Positions 46,232 through 53,967 of a stretch of 64,000 bases of DNA are shown one piece after another. The first letter of the stretch is position 1. Every line of letters starts with the position of its first letter. The position numbers and the translations under genes are program-made. The notes below the pieces were generated by a model, which did not search any database, was not told where the DNA came from, and saw only the letters and a program-made list of their open reading frames with translations. Origin of the DNA: Aeromonas taiwanensis (GTDB lineage Bacteria > Pseudomonadota > Gammaproteobacteria > Enterobacterales > Aeromonadaceae). The stretch is taken from positions 62,001 to 126,000 of the forward strand of contig NZ_CDDD01000008.1 in NCBI RefSeq assembly GCF_000820165.1, in the 5' to 3' direction.

Positions 46232-47122
46232 TCAGGACGCGGGGGTAAAGACCCCGGTGGAGAGGTAGCGATCCCCCCGATCGCAGATGATGGCCACCAC
46301 CACCCCTTCGCCAATCTCGGCGGCGACCCGCAGGGCGCCGGCCACGGCGCCCCCCGAGCTGACGCCGCAGCAGATCCCCTCCTCCCGGGCCAGCCGGCGC
46401 ATCGTGGTGAGGGACTCCTCCAGCGTCACATCCAGCACCCGGTCGACCCGGGCGGGCTCGAAGATGGCGGGCAGGTAGGCCTCGGGCCAGCGGCGAATGC
46501 CCGGGATCTGGCTCCCCTCGGCCGGTTGCAGGCCGATCACCTCTACCGCCGGGTTCTGCTCCTTGAGGTAGCGGGAGACCCCCATGATGGTGCCCGTGGT
46601 CCCCATGGCCGACACGAAGTGAGTGACCGCCCCGCCGCTCTGGCGCCAGATCTCGGGGCCGGTGGAGAGGTAGTGGGCATCCGGGTTGGCCGGGTTGTTG
46701 AACTGATCGAGCACCAGCCCCTCCCCGCGCCCCTGCATGGCCAGGGCGAGGTCGCGCGCCGCCTCCATGCCGCCCTCCACCAGCACCAGCTCTGCGCCAT
46801 AGGCCTGCATGGCGTCGCGCCGCTCCTGGCTCATGGTGTCAGGCATGATGAGGCGCATCCGGTAGCCTCTGGCCGCTGCCACCATGGCCAGCGCGATGCC
46901 GGTGTTGCCGGAGGTGGCCTCGATGAGCCGTGCCCCTGGCGCTAAGTGACCGCTCGCCTCCGCGCACCGGATGAGGTTCAGGGCCGGCCTGTCCTTGACC
47001 GAGCCGGCGGGGTTGTTGCCCTCCAGCTTCACCAGCAGGGTCACACCGGGGTAGGGATTGATGTGGCGCAGCGCCAGCAGGGGGGTGTTGCCTATCAGAT
47101 CTTCCAGGGTGGCGAAGGCCAT
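46232..47122 (-). CDS. cysM: Cysteine synthase B (O-acetylserine sulfhydrylase B)
   Basis: 296 residues (E. coli CysM 303). PLP enzyme making cysteine from O-acetylserine and sulfide or thiosulfate. PLP Lys in NPAGSVKDRPALN, substrate loop EATSGNTGIALA, and the glycine-rich phosphate loop MGTTGTIMG. It is convergent with the alcohol dehydrogenase 24 bp away; a short GC inverted repeat lies in that gap. Confidence 0.94.
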   Translation of the reverse strand: MAFATLEDLIGNTPLLALRHINPYPGVTLLVKLEGNNPAGSVKDRPALNLIRCAEASGHLAPGARLIEATSGNTGIALAMVAAARGYRMRLIMPDTMSQERRDAMQAYGAELVLVEGGMEAARDLALAMQGRGEGLVLDQFNNPANPDAHYLSTGPEIWRQSGGAVTHFVSAMGTTGTIMGVSRYLKEQNPAVEVIGLQPAEGSQIPGIRRWPEAYLPAIFEPARVDRVLDVTLEESLTTMRRLAREEGICCGVSSGGAVAGALRVAAEIGEGVVVAIICDRGDRYLSTGVFTPAS

Positions 47123-47275
47123 GGGGATCCATCCTCTGTCTGTGTTCTATACCTTGCCATGCGACCATTCGCAGGCCGGCCAGTGTAAGCGAGCCCGCCA
47201 CGGCGGCAAAGAATGACGTTGGCAAAGCGTGCCCGCCATGTTCTGATCACCCCATTCACCCAGAGAGGATCCCAG

Positions 47276-47533
47276 ATGAGCGACATTCTTCACCAGCCGG
47301 AACAGCAGCAGTTCGTCTGCACCGTGGACGGCAAGCTCGCCCGTCTCGCCTATCGCAGGCTGGACGCCACCACCGTCGACGCCTACAGCACCCAGGTCCC
47401 TGCCGAGCTGCGCGGACAGGGCATCGCCGATCGGCTGGCCCGCAGCTTCTACAACTGGACTCTGGCAGAGGGGCTCACCATAGTGCCGACCTGCAGCTAT
47501 ATCGACGTCTGGCTTCGCCGCAATGCCGGCTGA
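47276..47533 (+). CDS. Small GNAT-like acetyltransferase (YjdJ type)
   Basis: 85 residues. A minimal GCN5-like fold seen in the YjdJ/At1g77540 family: acetyl-CoA loop VPAELRGQGIADRLA and the C-terminal PTCSYIDVWL, whose Cys-x-Tyr motif is conserved. Substrate unknown. GAGAGGATC precedes the ATG. Its end overlaps the start of the next gene by 11 nt. Confidence 0.85.
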   Translation: MSDILHQPEQQQFVCTVDGKLARLAYRRLDATTVDAYSTQVPAELRGQGIADRLARSFYNWTLAEGLTIVPTCSYIDVWLRRNAG

Positions 47534-48104
47534 GCAGGCCAATCAGGAAGCCGCTTTGCAGGCGTGCACCGAGGCCCTGCTGCGGGCCGATGACCGGCGC
47601 ATGGATTGCCTGCGGGCCGCGCGGGCGCTGGCCCTGCCCGACTGGGCGCTGGGGGCGGGGTTTGTGCGCAACCTCATCTGGGATCACCTCCATCACAAGG
47701 CCGAGCCCACCCCGCTCAACGACATCGATCTTATCTATCTGGACAGTGCTGATCCGACTGGATTGAAGGAGGCCGATCACGAGGCCTGGCTGAATGCCCG
47801 ACTGCCTGACCAACGCTGGGAGGTGCGCAACCAGACCCGCATGCATGTGCGCCAGCAAGTGCCCCCCTTTGGCAGCACTCTGGAGGCCCTAGGACACTGG
47901 GTGGAGGTACCCACCTGCATCGGGGTCAGATTGCTGGCAGACGACGGGTTCGAGTGGCTGGCCCCTTACGGCTTTGCCCCCAACTGGTCCCTGCGGGTGG
48001 ACCCCAACCCGCGCTGTCGCCAGGAGAGCCGGGTCTTTACCGAGCGCGTCAAGGCCAAGGGGTGGCAGCAGATCTGGCCTGACCTTGTCGTGAACTGGCC
48101 ATGA
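47523..48104 (+). CDS. Predicted nucleotidyltransferase (DUF925 type)
   Basis: 193 residues. Begins with an alpha-rich segment, then GAGFVRNLIWDHLH and the nucleotidyltransferase-like LNDIDLIYLD with the two-Asp motif, followed by MHVRQQVPPFGS. Family members are predicted nucleotidyltransferases with unknown targets. The start overlaps the GNAT-like gene, so the pair is coupled. No signal or membrane segment. Confidence 0.82.
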   Translation: MPAEQANQEAALQACTEALLRADDRRMDCLRAARALALPDWALGAGFVRNLIWDHLHHKAEPTPLNDIDLIYLDSADPTGLKEADHEAWLNARLPDQRWEVRNQTRMHVRQQVPPFGSTLEALGHWVEVPTCIGVRLLADDGFEWLAPYGFAPNWSLRVDPNPRCRQESRVFTERVKAKGWQQIWPDLVVNWP

Positions 48105-48174
48105 CCGGATTGCAATGTTTCGGCAACCTTGGGCACACTACGAAAAAGCTGTTTGTAACTCAATGGGTTAAATA

Positions 48175-49998
48175 ATGCGCGACTTCTTCTCTCTCGAACG
48201 CTGGCTGCCGGGGCTCGCCGCCCTGCTGCAATATCAGCGGGCCTGGCTGATGCCGGACCTTCGCGCTGGCCTCTCGGTCGCGGCCGTGGCGCTCCCCGTG
48301 GCCATCGCCTACTCGGAACTCACCGGGGTGGGGGCCATCGTCGGCCTCTACTCCTGCATCCTGCCCATGGTGGTCTACGCCCTGTTCGGCACCTCCCGTC
48401 AGCTCATCGTCGGCCCGGACGCGGCCACCTGCGCCGTCATCGCCGCCGTGGTCACCCCCCTCGCCGCCGGGGACCCCACCCGCCACTGGCAGCTGGTGAT
48501 GACCATGACCGCCATGACCGGCTTCTGGTGCCTCATCGCCAGCCGCTTCAAGCTGGGGGTGCTGGCGGACTTTCTCTCCCGCCCCATTCTGATGGGGCTG
48601 CTCAACGGGGTGGCCATCACCATCATGGTGGGCCAGCTCTCCAAGATCTTCGGCTTCACCTTCAGCGAACGCTATCTGATAGAGCGGATCCTCAACGGCA
48701 CCAACTACCTTACCCAGACCCATCTGCCCACCCTGGCCATGAGTCTGACCGCCCTGCTCACCCTGCTGCTGGCCAAGCGCTACAAGCCTGCCTGGCCCTC
48801 TTCCATGGTGGCCATGGTGGTGACGGCGGCGCTGGTGTGGCTGTTCAACCTCGGCAGTGTCGACATCGCCACCCTGGGGGCCATCGGCTCGGGCCTGCCC
48901 GCCTTCCAGATGCCGGAATTCCCCCCTGGCCTGATGCGGGAGCTGGTGCTGCCGGCCCTCAACCTCGCCATGGTGAGCTTCGTCTCCATGATGCTCACCG
49001 CCCGCAGCTTCGCCGCCAAGAACGGCTACGAGATAGACGCGGACAAGGAGTTCCGGGCGCTGGGCATGGCCAACCTGGCGGCGGCGGCCTCCCAGGGCTT
49101 TGCCATCAGCGGAGCGGATTCGCGCACCGCGGTCAACGATGCCAACGGCGGCAAGAGCCAACTGGTCTCCATCATCGCCGCCGCCGTCATCGCCCTGGTC
49201 ACCTTCTACCTGACGGGGCCGCTGCAATACATCCCCACCGCCGCCCTCGGGGTGGTGCTGGTCATGGCCTCCCTGTCGCTGACCGACTTTCGCGGCCTCT
49301 GGGCCCTGCGCGACTCGGACCGCGCCGCCTTCTGGCTGGCCCTCATCACCTTCATCAGCGTGCTGACCATGGGGGTCATTCCGGGCATCACCCTCGCGGT
49401 CTTGCTGGGCCTGTTCCAGTTCCTGCGCAACGTGATGCGCCCCACCGACCAGCTGCTCGGCATGGATGACGAAGGGGTGGTGCGCACCCTGGGGGACAAC
49501 GAGCAGGCCAAGGCCATTCCCGGCATCCTGGTCTATCGCTTCAACTCGCCGCTGACCTACTTCAACGCCCCCTACTTCAAGCGGCGGGTGCTGGCGCTGC
49601 TGGTGCAGGATCCCCACAGTCCCCAGTGCCTGGTGGTGGACGCGGTGGCCTGCTTCACCCACCAGGACATCAGCGTCATGAGCATGGTAGGAGAGCTGCA
49701 CAAGGAGCTCAAGCGGCGCGGCATCCACATGGTGATGGCCGGTCGCCACGGCCAGTTGAGCCAGTGGTTCAGGCAGGCGGGGATCCGGGTCGGCGAGGAT
49801 GGCATCATTCTCTGCCCCGACATGTATCAGGCCCTGCGCATGACCCGCTGCTACCGGGAGCCGGTGTTCAAGGATGACGAGGTGGTGGAGAGCACCACGG
49901 ACGCCCTGATCACCCGCTGGCCCCAGGACGAGGCCCTGCCCGATTCGGCGCGTCTCACCCACCCCTGCGAGCAGGAGGCCGGCACGACCCCGGTGTGA
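48175..49998 (+). CDS. SulP-family inorganic anion transporter
   Basis: 607 residues. Residues 1-430 form the membrane transport domain (about 14 segments; SVAAVALPVAIAYSEL near the start, ISGADSRTAVNDANGGKS in the middle). Residues about 440-580 form a cytoplasmic STAS domain (CLVVDAVACFTHQDIS). Members import sulfate, bicarbonate or dicarboxylates, and the substrate here is not evident. Nearby cysM would suit a sulfate role but it lies 1 kb away on the other strand. Confidence 0.9.
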   Translation: MRDFFSLERWLPGLAALLQYQRAWLMPDLRAGLSVAAVALPVAIAYSELTGVGAIVGLYSCILPMVVYALFGTSRQLIVGPDAATCAVIAAVVTPLAAGDPTRHWQLVMTMTAMTGFWCLIASRFKLGVLADFLSRPILMGLLNGVAITIMVGQLSKIFGFTFSERYLIERILNGTNYLTQTHLPTLAMSLTALLTLLLAKRYKPAWPSSMVAMVVTAALVWLFNLGSVDIATLGAIGSGLPAFQMPEFPPGLMRELVLPALNLAMVSFVSMMLTARSFAAKNGYEIDADKEFRALGMANLAAAASQGFAISGADSRTAVNDANGGKSQLVSIIAAAVIALVTFYLTGPLQYIPTAALGVVLVMASLSLTDFRGLWALRDSDRAAFWLALITFISVLTMGVIPGITLAVLLGLFQFLRNVMRPTDQLLGMDDEGVVRTLGDNEQAKAIPGILVYRFNSPLTYFNAPYFKRRVLALLVQDPHSPQCLVVDAVACFTHQDISVMSMVGELHKELKRRGIHMVMAGRHGQLSQWFRQAGIRVGEDGIILCPDMYQALRMTRCYREPVFKDDEVVESTTDALITRWPQDEALPDSARLTHPCEQEAGTTPV

Positions 49999-50006
49999 GG
50001 CGCCAC

Positions 50007-50031
50007 GGCCGGCGGCCCCAACCCGCCGGCC
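50007..50031 (+). terminator. GC hairpin after the SulP gene
   Basis: Stem GGCCGGCGG (50007-50015) and CCGCCGGCC (50023-50031), 7-nt loop, followed by CTCTTCTCT without a true T-run. Confidence 0.5.
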
Positions 50032-50129
50032 CTCTTCTCTGCCACCAGGATTGCGCCCCGCACCCGCTTGGTGTTAAATGCCCGTCCAGCTGGCCCTGAC
50101 GAGGGCCACCACCAGCATCTGGATATTCC

Positions 50130-51476
50130 ATGCAGACTCAATCCCACGCCGGGCCGGGCTCCCTCTTCTCCCTGACCTGGCCACTGTTCATCGATCTCGC
50201 CCTGCATTTTCTGACCGGGGCCCTCAATACCTTCATGGTGGGTCACGTCTCCTACCAGGGGGTGGCGGCGCTCGCGGTCGGCAACCAGGTGTTCGATCTG
50301 GCCATCACCCTGTTCAGCTTCGTCAGCATCGGCACCAGCGTGGTGATCACCCAGTATCTGGGGGCTGGGGACAAGGAGAAGGCCCGGGTCGTCATTCACA
50401 CCGCCATCGGCTTCAACCTGCTGGTGGGGCTGGTGGCCGCCGTCGGGGTCATGGCCGGGGCCGGCACCATGCTGGCGCTGATGAACCTGCCCGCCCACCT
50501 GATGAGCGACGGCAGCCTCTATCTGCAGATCATCGGCCTGTGCCTGCTGCCGGAGGCGGCGGCCCTCTGTCTGGCCGCCACCCTGCGCGCTCACGGCCAC
50601 ACCCGCCAGGCCATGTACGTGACCCTCATCGTCAACCTCATCACCTTCGTCGGCAACCTGCTGCTGCTCTACGGCTGGTTCGGCCTGCCCCAGCTCGGGG
50701 TCGCCGGGGTCGCCATCAGCACGGTGGCGGGCCGCATCGTCGGGGTCGTGCTGCTGGTGTGGCTGGTAGCGCGCAAGACCGGCATCCGGCTGCGTCTGCC
50801 AGAAATCGTCCGCCCGAGTCGCGCCATGCTGGACAAGGTGCTGCACATCGGCCTGCCCGCGGCGGGGGAGAACCTCTCCTGGATGCTGCAGTTCATGGTG
50901 GTGACCGCCTTTGTCGGCCTGCTCGGCGACAAGGCGCTGGCGACCCAGTCCTACTTCTTCCAAATCTGCCTGTTCATCCTGCTGTTCGGCCTCTCCATCG
51001 GCCTTGGCAACGAGATCATCATCGGCCATCTGGCGGGAGCCAGACGCTTCGATCAGGCCTATCGCCAGCTGATGAAGAGTCTGAAACTCGGCCTCATCGT
51101 CACCGCCGTCATCGCCGTCGCCGCCGCCCTGAACGGCCGTGCCATCATCAGCCTGTTCACCGACGACGCGGACATCATCACCCAGGTGGCCCAGCTGTTC
51201 CTCATCAGCCTCATCCTCGAGCCAGGCCGTACCTTCAACCTGGTGGTGATCAACGCCCTGCGCGCCACTGGGGATGCCCGTTTCCCGCTCTACATGGCGC
51301 TCGTCTCCATGTGGGGCATTGCCGTTCCCCTCTCCTATTTCCTTGGTATCATGCAGGGCTACGGCCTGGTAGGCATCTGGCTGGCCCTCGCCTGCGACGA
51401 GTGGGTGCGCGGTCTGGCCATGTTCTGGCGCTGGCGCAGTCGTCGCTGGCAAAACAAAATTCTTGTCGAAACATAA
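50130..51476 (+). CDS. MATE-family multidrug/metabolite efflux transporter
   Basis: 448 residues, about twelve membrane segments. Two MATE repeats begin with LFSLTWPLFIDLALHFLTGALN and with VLHIGLPAAGENLSWMLQF. It exports cationic compounds in exchange for H+ or Na+. No regulator is adjacent. The next gene starts 11 bp later. The name NorM is possible but not assigned. Confidence 0.9.
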   Translation: MQTQSHAGPGSLFSLTWPLFIDLALHFLTGALNTFMVGHVSYQGVAALAVGNQVFDLAITLFSFVSIGTSVVITQYLGAGDKEKARVVIHTAIGFNLLVGLVAAVGVMAGAGTMLALMNLPAHLMSDGSLYLQIIGLCLLPEAAALCLAATLRAHGHTRQAMYVTLIVNLITFVGNLLLLYGWFGLPQLGVAGVAISTVAGRIVGVVLLVWLVARKTGIRLRLPEIVRPSRAMLDKVLHIGLPAAGENLSWMLQFMVVTAFVGLLGDKALATQSYFFQICLFILLFGLSIGLGNEIIIGHLAGARRFDQAYRQLMKSLKLGLIVTAVIAVAAALNGRAIISLFTDDADIITQVAQLFLISLILEPGRTFNLVVINALRATGDARFPLYMALVSMWGIAVPLSYFLGIMQGYGLVGIWLALACDEWVRGLAMFWRWRSRRWQNKILVET

Positions 51477-51487
51477 GCGGAATCATC

Positions 51488-52078
51488 ATGAAGAAAATCG
51501 GACTCTTGTTGACGGCCATCCTGCTCAGCCCGCTCGCCATGGCGCAAATCGCCCCGGCAGCGCCCAAGGCGCAGGCTCCCCAGACCTGGTATGTGGCCCC
51601 CATCGTCATCGACGAGACCAGCGAAGCCCAGAAGGCCCTGACCAAGGAGTTCATGGCCCAGATGATCAAGACCATCAAGATCAACGAGTATCAGACCGGC
51701 AAGGCAGTGGGCAAGACCAAGGAGCCCAAGTGGCTGATCCGCACCAAGCTGATGCCCGCGAGCACCGAACCGCTGGTCGGCAAGAAGCATGCCCAGGGCC
51801 TCACCTACGGCAAGGGCATTCCCACCCAGGAGATCGTCGGCGAGCTCATCATGAACGGCACCCTGGTGGCTCATGTGGGTCAGGGTTGGCGCGAGCCCAT
51901 CGTCCCGGGCACGCCGGTGGCGGAGAAGATCACCATCGCCAACTACCAGTACGCCATCGGCAACGAGGCCAAGGCGCCGGATCTGGAAGAGCTGGCGGCA
52001 CAAATAGGCTTCGAGGTGGGCAAGGTGATCGCCCGGGACGGCAAGCCCCTGCCCGAGAAGAAAAAGAAAAAAGAGTAA
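51488..52078 (+). CDS. Secreted hypothetical protein
   Basis: 196 residues with a clear signal peptide (MKKIGLLLTAILLSPLAMA, cleavage before QIAPAAP). The mature part contains NEYQTGKAVGKTKEPKWLIRTK and IVGELIMNGTLVAHVGQGWREP, and ends in a Lys run, PEKKKKKE. I do not recognise a family. It follows the MATE gene by 11 bp and may be cotranscribed. The basic tail suggests contact with nucleic acid or murein, but this is only a guess. Confidence 0.7.
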   Translation: MKKIGLLLTAILLSPLAMAQIAPAAPKAQAPQTWYVAPIVIDETSEAQKALTKEFMAQMIKTIKINEYQTGKAVGKTKEPKWLIRTKLMPASTEPLVGKKHAQGLTYGKGIPTQEIVGELIMNGTLVAHVGQGWREPIVPGTPVAEKITIANYQYAIGNEAKAPDLEELAAQIGFEVGKVIARDGKPLPEKKKKKE

Positions 52079-52098
52079 ACACCACGCTCGTTATCCGG

Positions 52099-52117
52099 AA
52101 GGGGCCTCGCGCCCCTT
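52099..52117 (+). terminator. Terminator after the secreted hypothetical
   Basis: AAGGGGC (52099-52105) and GCCCCTT (52111-52117) with CTCGC loop, followed by CTTG. Confidence 0.55.
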
Positions 52118-52376
52118 CTTGCTGTCCGCCGCCGCTGTCCGCCGCCCGTCCTTTCCCCGTTTTCCCCAGTGCAATTATGTGAACAGGATCCCGGTTTTAT
52201 CCTCTCCTGCCCACCATTTATCCGCCAATCTGCTTGTGATTCAAACAGTTAAAAATCGTCGCCTCCATGCTGCAAAACGATGTCCCCGAATTGGATCCGG
52301 ATCACGTTTATCTCCCGGGGGAAGGCGTAGCTTGAAGGTCAAGGCACATCAAACGACAACAAGGAGGCTTCATTAC

Positions 52377-52592
52377 ATGTTTCCAGAGTACAGAGATCTC
52401 ATCTCGAAACTGAAGGTCAGTGATGCCCATTTTCAGAAGAAGTTTGACTTGCACAACGACCTGGATGCGGAGATCCAGAAGCTGGAAAAGCACCACGCCA
52501 GCGACTACAGCGCCGAGGTGAAGGATCTGAAAAAACAGAAACTTAAACTGAAAGAGGAGATATACGACATCCTCAGACAACATCCAAACTAG
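52377..52592 (+). CDS. DUF465 family protein (YdcH-like)
   Basis: 71 residues, matching DUF465: YRDLISKLKVSDAHF near the N-terminus and HNDLDAEIQKLE in the middle, then a Lys/Glu-rich helix ending LKEEIYDILRQHP. Short, charged, helical and cytoplasmic; function unknown. A strong AAGGAGG lies 8 bp upstream. It stands alone after a 260-bp gap, with its own terminator. Confidence 0.88.
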   Translation: MFPEYRDLISKLKVSDAHFQKKFDLHNDLDAEIQKLEKHHASDYSAEVKDLKKQKLKLKEEIYDILRQHPN

Positions 52593-52630
52593 ACGCCTTG
52601 ACGAATGCCCGGATAAGCAATTTATCCTCC

Positions 52631-52655
52631 AGCCCGGCCCGACGCCGGGCTTTTT
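52631..52655 (+). terminator. Terminator of the DUF465 gene
   Basis: AGCCCGGC (52631-52638) and GCCGGGCT (52644-52651) with CCGAC loop and TTTT after. Confidence 0.88.
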
Positions 52656-52664
52656 GTTGTCCGC

Positions 52665-53780
52665 TCATGAGGATGTGGCACAGAGCTCATCCGGCCGCCT
52701 GCGTCGGAACTCGCTGGGCGTCTGGCCGGTGTGGCGCCGGAAAGCCGTGTTGAAGGTGGATTTGCTGTTGAAGCCGGCCTGATAGCAGACAGTGGCCACC
52801 GTCTCGTCACTCTCCTGCAGCAGCCGCTTGGCCTCTTCCACCCGATGGCGGTTGAGCCAGTCGTAGAAGTTGCCCCCCGAACAGGCATTGATGGCGCTGG
52901 AGGCCTGATGGGTACTCAGGCCGCACAGCTGTGCCAGCTTGCCAAGGGAGAGGGCAGGATCCCGGAAGGCTCCTCGCCCGAGCTCCCCCTCCAGCGCCTC
53001 GAACAGGGGTTGCAGCGACTCATCCTGCACCGGCGCCGGCATCCCCTCGGCACCGCGCTCGCGCCCCTCCCCCATGGTGTCCTGCTGGGGCAGCCGGGCG
53101 TGGGCCAGCACCAGCAGCAACAGATAGGCGGTGACGGGGGCCTGCAAATACACCGTTGAGAGCGGCCAGCCAAGCCAGCTCAGGGCGATACGGCCGAGCA
53201 GCAGGAGGGCGACCAGCAGTTGCAGGCCCTGCAACTGGTTGACCCAGGCGCGCAGCGCCGGCTTGCGGCTGACGACCCCGAGGCGCTGCTGCTGCCACCA
53301 GTAGGCCAGCCCCAGCAGGGCGATGCAGGCCAGATAGCGGTTGCCATAGAGGGTCATGCCGGGCCACAGGGCCTCCTCCTGGCTGCCAAGCAGGATCCAG
53401 CGAACCTTCTCGTCGCCAGACAACAGCCAGTAGGGCAACGCCAGGGCAGCCACCAGCAGCAGGGGCAACCCGTGCACCAGCCGATCGCGCCAGCGAGCGA
53501 GCACCCCCTCCCCCTGCACGGCCCTGATATAGCCATAGAGACAGAACGGCAGCATCACCACCAGGGGATCGATCAGCTTGAGCAGATGGGGCCGGGCCAG
53601 AAACCACTGCTGCTGGTGATAGAGATACTCCAGCGCCTGCAGGCCGCTCAGGGTCAGCAGGGCCAGCAGATAGCCGGCGGCGGTATCCCGACGCGTGCGC
53701 CGCAACCATCCCACGTTCGCCAGCACCAGCATGCCGGCCAGACCCAGACTGAGCACGGCGGCCATATTTTCCCACTGCAT
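52665..53780 (-). CDS. Membrane-anchored AraC-family regulator
   Basis: 371 residues. The N-terminal two thirds (to about 235) hold seven hydrophobic segments with WENMAAVLSLGLAGMLVLAN at the start. The C-terminal 110 carry an AraC helix-turn-helix with HRVEEAKRLLQESDETVATVC and AGFNSKSTFNTAFRRHTGQTPSEFR. Such proteins sense a signal in the membrane or periplasm. The start is the ATG at 53780 after AGGAGGAG. It is divergent from a secreted acylase (187 bp), its probable target. Confidence 0.88.
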   Translation of the reverse strand: MQWENMAAVLSLGLAGMLVLANVGWLRRTRRDTAAGYLLALLTLSGLQALEYLYHQQQWFLARPHLLKLIDPLVVMLPFCLYGYIRAVQGEGVLARWRDRLVHGLPLLLVAALALPYWLLSGDEKVRWILLGSQEEALWPGMTLYGNRYLACIALLGLAYWWQQQRLGVVSRKPALRAWVNQLQGLQLLVALLLLGRIALSWLGWPLSTVYLQAPVTAYLLLLVLAHARLPQQDTMGEGRERGAEGMPAPVQDESLQPLFEALEGELGRGAFRDPALSLGKLAQLCGLSTHQASSAINACSGGNFYDWLNRHRVEEAKRLLQESDETVATVCYQAGFNSKSTFNTAFRRHTGQTPSEFRRRRPDELCATSS

Positions 53781-53967
53781 AACACTCCTCCTGCAGGTAC
53801 GGCTCCATCGAGACACACCTGTTCATCCTTGTTTTTATTTGGTTTTTCATTCCATGACCGATTCCATCCAGTCGGGCGACCCAAGGGGAGGGCTGCGCTT
53901 GAATAGCTGCTGCATCGACTGAAAGGAAACAAAACATTAACAAATCAACACCACAGAAGGAATCAAG

